Of a stretch of 64,000 nucleotides of DNA, positions 43,527 through 55,889 are shown one piece after another. This DNA is from Cristatella mucedo (taxonomy: Eukaryota > Bryozoa > Phylactolaemata > Cristatellidae): positions 1,268,501 to 1,332,500 of the forward strand of contig WPIO01000005.1 in assembly GCA_009760855.2 (NCBI GenBank), given 5' to 3'. Within the stretch, counting starts at the first letter, position 1, and every line of letters starts with the position of its first letter. Made by a program: the position numbers and the translations under genes. The notes beneath the pieces were generated by a model. That model searched no databases. It was not told where the DNA came from and was given only the letters and a program-made list of their open reading frames with translations.

Positions 43527-43676
43527 TGTGAGTTTCATTAAAACTCCCTATTAGGAATCGGATCGACTTCAAAATCCTCTTTCTGGCTTTCAGGTTGCCT
43601 TGGAGGCTTGGTCCAACCTATGGACCAAGTCTCCAAGGCAACCTGTAAGCCAGATAGGGAGCAAATGAAACTCACC
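43527..43676. repeat. Foldback palindrome carrying LINE sequence
   Basis: Inner arms 43591-43615 and 43621-43645 pair over 25 bases with one mismatch around a 5-base loop. The pairing extends outward to about 43527 and 43676, with about 34 extra bases in the left arm. The left arm codes a LINE C-terminal motif (RIDFKILFLAFR). Confidence 0.85.
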
Positions 43677-43824
43677 TGACCTCCTTGCTCCTCTAGTGTA
43701 CTCTGGCGCGACCCGCTCTTCAACTTACGCTCGTTTCGTCTACCCGCTATTATTAACTTGCTTTTTATGCTGTTCGCTAGTTCTTCATTTGTCGTGTGAC
43801 ATTCGAGATACATGCAGTCGACCT

Positions 43825-43920
43825 TTCAGCGATTTGCTTTGCATGGAATGTAAAGGGCCTAGAAAGAGATTAAGTTCAGCGAGGGTGCTATACAAACATA
43901 TTATTCTTATTAGCTTCACA
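43825..43920 (+). mobile_element. LINE family A-type 3' tail
   Basis: atgtaaagggcctagaaaga, then ttcagcgagggtgctataca and ATT-rich end. Confidence 0.68.
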
Positions 43921-44049
43921 TGGTCAAGGACATAAGCTGCTAAGCTAGATACAGTCCCACAAGGTTCGCTAAGACCGTGGCTGATTTCGTTGAACGGTTG
44001 ACTGGTTAGGCGTTGCGAATGTCACAAGGCAAAGGAATAACTAACAATA

Positions 44050-44128
44050 AATATAGCATAGAAAATAACAAAATAAATAAATAAATAAATAAATAAATAG
44101 ATAAATATATATATATATATATATGGCA
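44050..44128. repeat. (AAAT)n and (TA)n microsatellites
   Basis: (AAAT)n at about 44071-44100 followed by (TA)n. Confidence 0.85.
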
Positions 44129-44216
44129 ATATATAGCACATATTGGCTATTTGCTATAAAATAACAAGCACTAGCAAAAGCGAGCGACGAAAGACCTCAA
44201 AGCCTCCAGGAATACA

Positions 44217-44396
44217 AGCTGATTTAACCGCAGCCTCTTTTGTATAGCGACAGAAGAGCCTTTATGGCTATCACCACCGCTTGCAGGAGCGATAAATTAT
44301 CTCCCGCCGTAGGATTCGAACCCACAACCTCGGGAGGGCTGAGTCGTGAAAAGCAGCCTCCTTAACTTGTGTGCCACAACGGCTCATTGGTATAGT
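44217..44396 (-). mobile_element. S2 SINE (tRNA-derived)
   Basis: Minus strand: gagccgttgtggcacacaag, ttaaggaggctgc, B box exactly GGTTCGAATCC, then the S2 body and cgctatacaaaagaggctgc. It is one of the two best S2 copies. Confidence 0.88.
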
Positions 44397-45042
44397 ATCG
44401 CAGCGAGAATTACGGAATTTTCGCAGTCTAGGATGGGGCATAACCATCGGTAGCCAAAACTCTTAAGAAAAGAGAGGGTAGGTAGGCTTAATGTTCTTAC
44501 GGGACCTACGCGTAGCGGGAAGCCGACACTACCGCAGCACCCCTAGCGGCACGCCTAGGGGCGGTAAGCCAATTACACTGAAGGTCAGCGTGTCTTTTAG
44601 ATCTCTTTTGATATAATACTTTTAATTAGGCACCGTCAAGGATCAAAGCAACAGTAGTGGCAGTGTGAATTGCTGGCTTTACTATGCTTTCGTACTAGGC
44701 TAACCATTAAATAATACTTGCGGTTCACGGACGTGCCAGTTCACCCATGCGACGGCTACAGGGCCGCAGCGCCCATACACAGGGTGGCGTACCTTCAGCA
44801 AGGGTATTCGTATTTTCATATCGGCTATAAGCAGCGTGTACACAATCACGGATGTGCGCTCAATGCCCCCCCCCCAATCGGGGGCGGGGCGGGCGGCTGG
44901 CCGAACGGTGGTAAGGTCCTGCCTGGCCTTCATCCGTGGATAATTTCTCCCATAATGTAGCGCTGCCTATAGTCGCAACGCTGCGATTGCGACAGCCTGT
45001 ATATTATTAACGATTCCGATCAAAAACCATTTGGAACCGAAG

Positions 45043-45663
<621 letters not shown>

Positions 45664-46049
45664 ATACGTCGAAATTTACGCTTAAACGTAGGCGCATAGG
45701 ACTCGCGTAATAGTGTTATTCAGTTGCACTCTCGGCTTCGAAGTGAGTTGCACTCGATCGTAGCAAACTGTCGGACGGCGTAGCAGCGTCTACATTCGGA
45801 CAGAACGAGGCCGAAGACGCAGCAGCGCTAGTAACGACGCTAGTCCACGCCGGCGCCTCGTCCGTACCGCTAATGCTGCTGAACCTTGGAACGTCGCTTA
45901 GCAGCTAGTAGGTGTGGCATAAACTTACGCAGACATACCGACGGTAGTGGAACGTGGCAGCAATGAACAACGCCAATACTCAAGATAGCGAGTCCGAGTT
46001 CGTAGCGTGCGAAGTCTATTGGACAGCTACCGACGGTTTCATCCGTCCG

Positions 46050-46165
46050 GCGCCAGCCACTGTGCACAACAACTCTCGCAGAGCGCCCAGAACCACCGCG
46101 GAACTATCGACCGGCGCAAAGCCTCGGGTGCTGCTCTCAGCTGGCTCAAATGTCTTGAGCTCAAC
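46050..46165 (+). repeat. Unclassified repeat E, copy 1
   Basis: agaaccaccgcggaactatc, gaccggcgcaaagcctcggg and ctggctcaaatg align in order with 61085-61190. Not recognised as a known element. Confidence 0.55.
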
Positions 46166-46234
46166 TCCTGCCTGGAGCAAAGCCTGGAGCACAACTGACG
46201 ACTTATTATACGACTTTGGATTTTATGCCGCGTA

Positions 46235-46378
46235 TTTCCTTTGCAGCAAATGTAAAGTGCTTAGAAAGAGATTGAGTTCTCCGAGGGAGATTAACCTCAT
46301 AGAAAACCTCCTAGATCCTAGAAAGAGATTGAATTTTCTCTTATATGAAATACATTATTATAATTATTATTTTTTATG
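46235..46378 (+). mobile_element. LINE family A-type 3' tail
   Basis: agcaaatgtaaagtgcttag, attgagttctccgagggaga, a partial second copy of the tail words, then an (ATT)-rich end abutting the LINE at 46380. Confidence 0.7.
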
Positions 46379-46379
46379 A

Positions 46380-48766
46380 ATGATTGCGTAACCAGTTCCT
46401 AGCCTTTACAATACAGTAACCACGAATAATATCTCGGCTGTATCGCAAATCTAGCTGATGTAGATCACCATAGTTCACGACACTAGCTGACACGCTCGAC
46501 GAGTTTGCCCCTCTGACAAAGCGCACTGTGCGCCCCCCCCCCCGCCCAGACGGCCGATGGTTTACCGCAGACATTAAACTAGCCAAGTCTACTAAACGAA
46601 AGCTCGAAAAAGCATACAAAAGATCCGGACTAACTGTCCATCGACAGGCATATGAAGATTACTGTAGGTCGTACTAATCGATCCTAGCAAAGGCCAAGTC
46701 TCGCTTTTATAAAAACATTGTTGAATCACAGATGCACAATCCAAAAATGCTGATGTCGACAATAAACCATCTCCTCAACCGTTCCCAGATTAGCTCCTTA
46801 CCTGATGATCCTAATGATGATCTAGCCGATCGCTTCTCTCGATTCTTTGTGCAGAAGATAGACAAGATCAGGGAATCCATCCCTGTGATGAAAAACTCCC
46901 CACTAGAATGCTGTTCCTCGGTTCCTGGCTGCACCTCAATGTCTGCATTTAAGCAGGTCACTAGTGATCTAGTCCTAAAGTTCGTATCTCAATCAAAAAA
47001 GACAACAAGTCCTCTGGACCCTATTCCCACTGTCCTGCTCCTACGTTGCATTGATCTGCTGCTGCCATGCTTAGCTAACATAATTAATATGTCATTAGCC
47101 TCAGGTAACGTCCCAGCACCTTTCAAAAAAGCTGTAGTCAGGCCACTTCTCAAGAAAACTACACTTGACCAAGAGAACTTGAGCAACTACCGCCCAGTTT
47201 CTCTTCTACCATTCATATCAAAGACACTCGAACGGGTCGTGGCGGACCAGCTGAACTCATATATCGAAACCTCACACCTTGCTAGTAAGTTCCAGTCTGG
47301 CTTTAGAGCTAATCACTCCACAGAGTCAGCATTGCTTTGGGTATACAACGACCTACTTAGTAATGCAGACATGGGTAGAGTGTCTCTGCTTGTTTTGCTC
47401 GATCTTTCGGCAGCTTTTGATACTATCGATCACAAAGTTCTTTTAGAGCGCCTCTCATTTCGCCTGGGCATCACTGGCACCGCTCTGCAGTGGTTCAGGT
47501 CCTATCTCAGTGGGATACTCCAGAGTATAGACGTGAATGGACAGAGATCATCTGATGTACCTCTGAAATATGGAGTACCTCAGGGATCAGTGCTAGGTCC
47601 GGTTCTTTTCACGGTTTATACTCTGCCTCTTGCTGATGTGATTACCAAGCACAATCTAGGCTTTCACTTCTATGAATATGACACTCAGTTGTACCTTTGC
47701 TTTGATCCCTCCCAGCCTTGGAGCACCTCAAATTCTCTAAACTCAATAGCTGCATGCATTGATGACATCCGCACATGGATGGCAGCAAATTTTCTAAAAC
47801 TAAACGATGATAAAACTAACTTACTTGTTATGGGCAAACCCAGTGTGATCCAGAGATTGGAAAGGCTGACTCTCAAAATTGGCTCTGCCAGCATATCTCC
47901 AGTTGAATCAGCTCGAAATCTAGGTGTCATATTCCAAAGCGACCTCTCGTTAGACGACCATATCAGCTCCACAGTTAAATCCGCCTATTTTCAGCTTCAT
48001 AACATTGCTAAAATTCGGGCTTGTTTAGATAAAGATACCACGTCCAAGTTGGTCCATGCATTCGTGACATCCCGTCTCGACTTCTGCAACTCACTGCTTA
48101 CTGGCCTACCAGCATGTGCGATCAGGCGATTGCAGCTGGTGCAAAACTCGGCAGCTAGGCTTGTCTGTCGTGAGCTTTGCAGTTGCCACGTTACTCCACT
48201 TCTCGCCGACCTGAACTGGCTACCAGTCAAGCAACGGATTGACTTCAAGGTTTTGTCGCTCACTTTTAGGTCCCTTCATTCTATGGCTCCAGCCTATCTG
48301 TCAGATATACTACCCCATCAGGCCAAGCATCGTACCACCCGCTTTTCGGAAACCAACAGTCTAGAAATACCTCGTATAAACCTTAAATCCTTTGGAGACC
48401 GTGCATTTAGTTCATATGCTCCCAAAGCCTGGAACTCCCTCCCGACCTGCGTCAGAACATCCCCTGACCTGACCACATTTAAAAGGAACCTAAAAACACA
48501 CCAATTTAGGACAGCATTTAGAGGGTCCCTGTGATCCGTCCTTGATGTGCTTATGCGTGCTGACACTGTGCATGCTGCCACTAACCACGTTTGCATGCTG
48601 ACCCTGTGCATGTCACACCTAACCATGTTATTCGTTTTGTTTGTTTTTCAAGCATGATTTTACTTACCATTCAATTGCATTTCACTTTACAGCAAATGTA
48701 AAGCGCCTAGAGAGAGATTAAGTTCTCTAAGGGCACTTTATCAAGTGAATTATTATTATTATTAAA
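46380..48766 (+). mobile_element. LINE family A, best copy (L2/CR1-like retrotransposon)
   Basis: Non-LTR retrotransposon, 5'-truncated after the endonuclease. The linker (FTTLADTLDEFAPLTKRTV) is followed by an in-frame stop near 46676, then a 600-codon open frame at 46732-48534. RT blocks in order: [52 protein letters not shown] (motif A) and [14 protein letters not shown] (motif B). Motif C reads FYEYD at 47668-47682 instead of FYADD, so the first catalytic aspartate of that pair is lost. Then comes [18 protein letters not shown] and the C-terminal [11 protein letters not shown] and [10 protein letters not shown] blocks. The 3' UTR and tail end in (ATT)n at 48751-48766. The long frame argues for a young but catalytically dead insertion. 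Confidence 0.95.
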
Positions 48767-48962
48767 GGTTTACTTTGGCTGGTGCTGTACAGATGCAGCC
48801 ATCGGTGGCTTTCGAATAGAGCTCTACGCTAAGGATGTGGACTTGTTAGATTAAGGCGTGGGCGCTTTGCTGCTGCCCTGCTCTGCCACATGCCGTCGCA
48901 TGGAGGCAAAATCTGCAGCTCGGGCAGCCGCACTTCGAGGTGCCGGTACTTGTACCAGTGCT

Positions 48963-49108
<146 letters not shown>

Positions 49109-49955
49109 GTACTTGTCGCGCATCTGCAAAGACTAGCGTTACGGGTGCTGTGTTTATGGTATGTGACTAAAGTTCAGAAGCCGCAAGAGCTCGTCAGTCA
49201 CTCATGGTGTCGGAAGTGACAGATAATAGCTGCAGATGTTTACGATACGTGTTGCACTGGTTAGGGGCAGCAATATAAGAACAAACTCGGAGAGTCAGCA
49301 GTCCAGTACGAGTAATGTTGAGGCTACTAGGAACTAGGAACTTATGCGTGCTAATGATGGCAACAGAAATGAATCTTCTTAGGTTAATTTAGAAGGCATC
49401 GATGGCGAGAAGTTGACAAACGAAGCACGGGTGCAGGCTGAACGGCCTTCAAATTGGGAAATCGAAAATTTTCACGCGCGGCTTGGAAAGACAGACTGTA
49501 CAATTTTACATCTCAGCTTGGAACTGGCTGCTGTAAAGTACAAGATACCTTAGCCTTGACTGAAAGTGTACGTAACGAAGTGGTCGTCGTTCTTCCAGTA
49601 CAAGTTATAGTCACTGTGGAGCCTGTGACTGCTACTGATTCATAGATGCCACTGTGAAAAAACTGAGATGATTGACTGCTGCTGCTCTGCTGCTGGACAA
49701 GCTGTGGTACTACTGCTGCTGAAGGTCTCTGCTCAGCAAGTCGTCGGTTATCTGAGAGCCTCTACGCGTCCGATGAGAAACCTTGTTTAGACAATGTTCA
49801 GACTGTTCAAAGTACTATGTGTCAAATGGCGAGGTTGTATGATGAAATGGTAGACTGCTTAGAAGATCTGATGATTTAGAGCATTCCGTGGTTCAACGAA
49901 ATGTCTTCGCATTTTTCCCTATTTGAGACAGCTTTTTGTTTGATTCGCTGTATGC

Positions 49956-50411
49956 GTGGCGTCATCTGCCGTTATAACATCGATATTTCAACCTGTTGAA
50001 TGCGTATGGCAGAACAATTCATATGATTATGACCATGCAGCGGTTGCTGAATCAGTGCGTCAGAAAAGCAAACGCATTGAATTTCGTGCTCCAATTCTCG
50101 GTAAATTAACTGTTTACTGTGCTCAAAAGTCTGCAAGTAAGAGTATGATCAGCTTAGATATCCGCTGGATATTGTTCAGATACTCCACAGACTGTCTAAC
50201 AGAATGCAATGCAGAAAAGGCAAAGATTCAGGCAAAGACGACTCAGGATGACGACCGGATAAATCGCAGTTGCTACTATCTGTGCAACGGAGCGTGGAGG
50301 TATTCTCATCCTCATGTTGTTTGCACTAATCGTGCTCTAGCTTTGAGATTTGAGGTAGTGACAGAGCCAGGAATTTTCAGGTTGTGGGTAAGCCCTGTCA
50401 ACAATGATAAT
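49956..50411 (+). CDS. Hypothetical 152-codon open frame
   Basis: A single open frame without recognised homology. It contains VECVWQNNSYDYDHAAVAES and, near the end, RFEVVTEPGIFRLWVSP, and has many Cys, Tyr and Asn. The preceding 800 bp is broken in all frames. Candidate explanations are a relic of a transposon ORF or an uncharacterised gene fragment; chance is also possible. It is followed within 120 bp by a LINE. Confidence 0.25.
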
Positions 50412-50524
50412 TAAGTGTAAACAGCACGGCTTTTATTTAACGGGTAAGCGTCAGGGGCATCGAAGGAAACTATGCGATATTCTCACCATTAGCTGCCATC
50501 GTGTCTATTTTTTTCTCAATATAA

Positions 50525-51250
50525 TGATTACAATAATAATGTATTTGTACAGTGCCGCTAGAAAACTAAAGCTTTTTCTGTGCACTTTAGATGCGCTATA
50601 AAGGAAGCCTGTCAATGTGGTTGAGGATAACGTACACGGCGTCAGCACTCGTGAGCAACCAAAGGACAATTCACAGGAACCCTGCAAGTGCTGCAAGAAA
50701 CAAGTGCAGTTTTAGCTTCTGTTTAGAGTCGTCAAGTCAGAGGAAGTCTTGACGTCAAGCGGAACTGAGTGGCAGGCATAGTTTGAGCAGTAAGAATTAG
50801 AAACACAGTCTTCGAAGGATTTGAGGTTTATTTGGGACACATGTATACGACTTGAGTCAGAAGAGCTCGTGGTATGGCGCCTGATTGGGAAATAATTTGG
50901 ATAGTTGGGCCAGAGTATGAGAATGGAGGGACAAAATATCAGTGAGCGACAAAACCTTTAAGTAGATGTGCTACTTGACGAGGAGCCAGTGCAGGTCAGT
51001 GAGAATTGGTGTAATGTGGAAACTTAGACACTCGCGATAGACAATCCTGGCTGCAGAATTTGGCAAGATATGTAAGTGCCTGATTGCACAGGACGGAAGA
51101 CCTGCAAGCAGTGACTCACAGGAGTCGGGACCGGATGTCACCAATGCGTGGATCAACTTGAATGTGGAATCCTTATATATGCTGGCACAAATGTTTAGAA
51201 TGCTTCATTGCTAAAAATAGGCCGAATTGACTGGAGCTGACCCGGTCGTC
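50525..51250 (-). mobile_element. LINE family A copy interrupted by family C
   Basis: Minus-strand tail (ataataatgtatttgtacag), 3' UTR, C-terminal ORF and GLPSCAIRHLHIL region. It stops at ggtcgtctaa, where a family C 3' tail begins. It is diverged and 5'-lost. Confidence 0.82.
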
Positions 51251-52325
51251 TAATGTAGTATGTCTCCGCCTGTTACTCCACAAAACCACAAAGACTATGT
51301 GGGTGTTAAGCAGGAGAGTTTTGTGCAGCGCACTCACAGCCTAAGCTGCTTCGGTACACATTCAGTGGTCAACCGACTTCATCTCACGCAGCTTCATTCA
51401 CTTCATCTCATGCAAGAGAAAGTGAGAAGCATAGCTGAATCAGGAGAACCGTTGAAGTAGTGAGTAGCATGGAAGTAGCAGCTCAAGACGTCTTGAAAGG
51501 ATGTGCCGCAGTCGACAGCAGCAGAATAATTATGGTTGCGTAATAATTGTAAAGTGAGTTCTAAGTCGAGGACCTGCAGAGCAAAAGCTTCTGGGCAATA
51601 TCTTTAAGCAGAGGAATGGAGAAGCTAATTTTATTGTCCATACAGGACCTGAGGACAAGAGGAGGCTGAACCGGGTGGTGCAGCAGTTCAGCTAGGTATG
51701 AAGGAGCCCAGCCGTGGCGGGGCTTTGTGGGTCAGCGCAAGAGCTTTTCCCAGTATCCTTTGATCAATCGTTAGTCATCCAAGCTCTTTCAGCACAGGAG
51801 GCACATGGTAAAACCTCCGGGATTTGTTAACCAGCCTTGCAGTCATATTCATCTCCAGCTGCAGTGGCCTAGTGGCTTTTTTCGGTAGCGAAGCCGAAAG
51901 TGAACTACAATAAATAACCTAGGCAGAGGCAGAACTAAGGAGTTCGTAAAATTTTTGGGAAGCCACCGTGGAAGACAGTTCCTAATCTTAAATAGGGATC
52001 GGACGTGATGGCTATCCGTGGAAGCAATCTTCTTGATGAAGCTTTCAAAATTTAGGCAGCTGTTGAAGTCGACACCTGAATTCCGAACCATGGTGATGGT
52101 TGCACAACAGCATCACCTATTAGAAGAGCAAAGCCTTCTGGTCCAGCGGCACGCTTGGGGGTGTCCTATGAGCAGAAGTTCTGTTTTATCGTAATTTAGT
52201 TTAAGGAAATTATCTGACATCCAGGATCGAATGTCTGCAAGGCAAGCATTTAGCTTGTCAGTCGCTGCAGCAGTTCCGAAAATTTAAATAACAAATACAG
52301 CTGAGTATCGTCAAAGTAACATAAC
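51251..52325 (-). mobile_element. LINE family C, longest 3' half copy
   Basis: Minus strand, starting at the low side with gtagtatgtctccgcctgtt (3' end), then the C-terminal ORF, the region after the RT, and at about 52170-52310 the KLNYDKTEL-like block (ttctgttttatcgtaattta) and the sequence following YADD. It ends near 52325, just before the catalytic codons. Confidence 0.82.
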
Positions 52326-52504
52326 AACACGACTGTTGTCGTTCCGAGACCGCTGCAGCGTGCTCTCCACCGAGATACAGATCGGGATAGCCCATGGAAG
52401 CGGCCCGATTAGACGTAAGTAAACCATGAAAGCGTCTGCCCGCGGTGTTCGCGGTGTTCTGTCGGGATACGGTGAAATGTGGGACTGGTGTGTGTTTAAA
52501 ATGC

Positions 52505-52640
52505 GAGCTGGTTTGGTCCAGCGGTTAAGGTGCTCGCACCGACCGAGGTCTGACTGAGGTCGTGGGCTCGGGCCCGGAGGCATAGGTGAAGCGCCTGAAT
52601 AGAGATTAAGTTCTCCTGGGGTGCTATAAAAATGAACTAG
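52505..52640 (+). mobile_element. S1 SINE
   Basis: agctggtttggtccagcggt, taaggtgctcgcaccg, B-box-like gtgggctcgggcccg, tail gaagcgcctgaatagagatt and ttctcctggggtgctata. It is the closest relative of the copy at 35963. Confidence 0.85.
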
Positions 52641-52985
52641 ATTTTTATCCAACCGTTACTGGGTGCGGAAATTGCCGACGGCTCATTGTCTGCCGGCGAG
52701 TAGCAGGCTGCCTGCCCAAGTGGTCCTAACGGCTTAAACTAAACAGAAGCCCAGGAGTCCCTGTCTTACGGAATCTCCCATATTCATGCGATCGCTAGCG
52801 ATGCTCTCGACCCAGAAGAACGGACCGCTATAACGTAGCCACAGGAGCATAACCTCAAAGTATACGTTACGCATAGCTTTTCAGCGCCGTGGGTTTCTGT
52901 CGCTCCTTCGCCGGAACCGTGGTCTTTCGCGTAATTAAAGCCAACGAGGTTGGTGCTCAGAACTTGCTCAGTGGCGTTACTTGAA

Positions 52986-52993
52986 TTCTCCCT

Positions 52994-53078
<85 letters not shown>

Positions 53079-53080
53079 CC
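52986..53080. repeat. (CT)n microsatellite
   Basis: About 95 bp of CT with two interruptions. Confidence 0.97.
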
Positions 53081-53645
53081 GTCTGAGCAAAAGAACTCAG
53101 ACGTGCTTGTCACTCAGTCGGAGCCAACTCTTGGTGGCCATTCTTAGGTTCTTCTGCCTTCTTAATTCGCACGAATTCCCCAGCTGATGGCTTCCTTACG
53201 CTTGCCTGCCGGCCTAGAATCCTTTTTAATGCAGCCTAATAGTCGGCCAGTGTCATACATCACGTGTCACGTGTCCCATGGTCGTATGGCCATGTCGTCT
53301 GTCCCCGTGTCGCTTCCAGCTCCGGATTATTCTCGAATCCAAACGAATCCGAATGAAGTTCTCGTTGTCGCATCGATCCCATCGCTAGCTTCGACTTTAG
53401 CTGCTGGGTCCCAACGGATCCCAGCGCAGATCCGCGAACCTGGCGGCGGCTGAAGCTTCAGGTGCCCTAGTTGAAACCGACTGAAGCCAAATACCTGCGA
53501 TCGTGGCCATCAGCGAGAGCCGCTTCTTCGCAAACTAGCGGGAGGCGTAGCGTCCCGCCTGGCCCATCGTTCCGCCGCCGATTATGGGTTCCTGAACTAT
53601 GACTTGTTGGATGCGAACGTGTCGCAGTTTCCTTTTGTTTTTAGA

Positions 53646-53735
53646 AATTACAGCTACATTCATGGCCTACAGTTGGGAAATTATAGCCGGACATTTGAAG
53701 TAGCAGTCAGTCAGATGACCTGCGAGCGGCTCCGA
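53646..53735 (+). CDS. Candidate isolated internal exon
   Basis: A long pyrimidine tract (tttccttttgtttttag) is followed by an exon-like segment in which one of the three frames is open: NYSYIHGLQLGNYSRTFEVA, then VSQMTCERLRG. A strong donor, gag followed by gtgagt, comes next at about 53736. The exon would have about 91 bases with phase 1 at both ends. I do not recognise the protein and found no partner exons, so this rests on splice-site quality and composition only. Confidence 0.3.
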
Positions 53736-53997
53736 GGTGAGTTGTTCGCTGCGGCTGGCGCTGCCCGCTCGCGCCTCTTCGTCGCCCTGAGATGGGCTGC
53801 TCAACACCAAGGATGCGGACGTGTTTATTCTAAGTTAGGTAGGGGGCGCTCTTTGTTACTCGCCTCGTTCCGCTACCTTCGGCGTATGCCTGCGCTGCAC
53901 GAACGACGAGTCGCTAGCCGTGCATTCAGTTTCCATTCCCGTTTTTCACTCGTCGACAAGGACTAGCGCCGTTATCCTCTTGCGGCTAAGGAGTTTA

Positions 53998-54578
53998 ATA
54001 ATAATAATGATATAATAATAATGCACTCGATAAAGCCCCCTCAGAGAACTCAATCTCTTCCTAGGCACTTTAGATTTGCTGCAAAGGGAAGCGCGATTGA
54101 ATCGTGAGTAATATCATGCTTGATAAACAGCATGAACAAGGTGGTTAGGGGTGACATGCACAGGGTCAGCATGCAAATGTGGTTAGTGGCAGCATGCACA
54201 GTGTCAGCACGCATAAGCACATCAAGGACGAATCACAGGGACCCACTAAATGCTGTCCTAAATATGTGCGTTTTAGATTCTTTTTAAATGTGGTCAAGTC
54301 AGGGGATGTTCTGACGCAAGTCGGGAGGGAATTCCAGGCTTTGGGAGCATACGAACTAAATGCACGGTCTCCAAAGGATTTAAGGTTTGTACGAGGTGTT
54401 GGTAGACTGTTGGATTCCGAATAGCGGGTGGTACGATGCTTGGCCTGGTGGGGTAGTAGATCTGAGAGATAGGCTGGAGCCAAAGAATGAAGTGACCTAA
54501 AAGTGAGCGACAAAACCTTGAAGTCAATGCATTGCTTGACTGGTAGCCAGTGCAGGTCGGCGAGAAGTGGAGTGATTT
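53998..54578 (-). mobile_element. LINE family A, 5'-truncated, with short TSD
   Basis: (AAT)n, tail, 3' UTR and last part of the ORF ([20 protein letters not shown] on the minus strand). Direct repeat ggagttta at 53990-53997 and 54579-54586 flanks it. Confidence 0.88.
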
Positions 54579-54589
54579 GGAGTTTAGCG

Positions 54590-55395
54590 AGAAGCCACTA
54601 TAGCGCGCGTTTGCGACGCGAGCAGCTTCTTCGGACGAATCTTTTAGCGAGTGCGAGATAGCACGCCGATGTATATCTGAGCTGTTCTCTCAAGTGCTTG
54701 AACTATCAAAGAGCTTTTCGAGTTCGTTCGCAGCACTAGTTCGCACCGCTTCCTGTATCGATCCAAATGCCCGTCGCAACGGTATAATCTCTCAAGAAAG
54801 GACAGGAGCTAACGCAGCGGTGCCAGTTGTTAGCGGCGGCGAACGAACCGGAGTGGGTCGGTCGTTGCTTCCAAGGATCGCGACCCTGTCGCGATCGTCT
54901 GCCGATCGTGCTGGCAATAGAATTGGTCATGGTTTAAGTGACGCCATTCGTAACCAAGAAGTCCACTGCGTCGCCGCTCGAGTTAGACAGCGACCTTGGA
55001 GAGCTCTGAAAGTACAGCCACGTGACCTCCGCTGGGTCTGCCCAATGCTCCCTCGGCTGTGAATGGCGCCTTAGCTGTTTAACTGAAGCCCATAGGCTTA
55101 AGCAATAATTGCATCAGACTTATTTAATGAACGTTTCGTAACTAACGAGCTATGACTATTGTTTTGCTCGGCATTACCACGATATAAAGGCTGCACTTCT
55201 GCCCAATCAAAGGTCGAAGGGCATGGCGACGCGAGCAGCCTGCGGTTCACGTAAGGGTACTGGAGCAACGTGGTGACCACGTACATTTTCCATCACGAAA
55301 ATCTCCGAAGTTCCATTCGAGATGTTAGATGTTTTAATGTCGCAATTACGGAGGAAGCCAAAATTAAATACACGATTAAAAATGGGATCACTGCT
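54590..55395. other. Unassigned stretch
   Basis: A plus frame of 122 codons (54694-55062) and overlapping minus frames are open, with no recognisable motif or splice context. Confidence 0.35.
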
Positions 55396-55397
55396 AT

Positions 55398-55490
55398 AAT
55401 AATAATAATAATATGTATAGCGCCACCAGAGAACTTAATTTCTTTCTTGGCACTTTGCGTTTACTGTAAAGGAAGCATGGTCGTACAGTA
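55398..55490 (-). mobile_element. LINE family A-type 3' tail fragment
   Basis: (AAT)n, then tgtatagcgccaccagagaa and ggcactttgcgtttactgta: only the tail is present. Confidence 0.72.
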
Positions 55491-55795
55491 CATTATACTC
55501 CAGTATGGCCTTGGAGGTAAATCACCTTGAAGTTCATTCCGTGCATGAATTGTTGATAAACACATGTCTTAATTAATTACGCAGCACAGCACAAACTGCC
55601 TCCCAAATTACTTGTTGGTTGAAAATGGGTAGACCCATGTCTAGTTTCAGCAAATTGCACGATGGGATGTGCAGCAACATAATTCGTTGGCGATCTTCCT
55701 CACAGCTTGCAAGTGACGAACAAGAGGGAGAGAGAGACGCTGTTTATTCTCGAGGCGGATGGAACAATCAAGACATTTTAAAAGTGACTTTAGAT

Positions 55796-55796
<1 letters not shown>

Positions 55797-55876
<80 letters not shown>
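55797..55876. repeat. (GA)n microsatellite
   Basis: About 80 bp of pure GA. It keeps long frames open artificially on both strands (293 and 166 codons). Confidence 0.97.
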
Positions 55877-55881
<5 letters not shown>

Positions 55882-55889
55882 TTGTTGTG

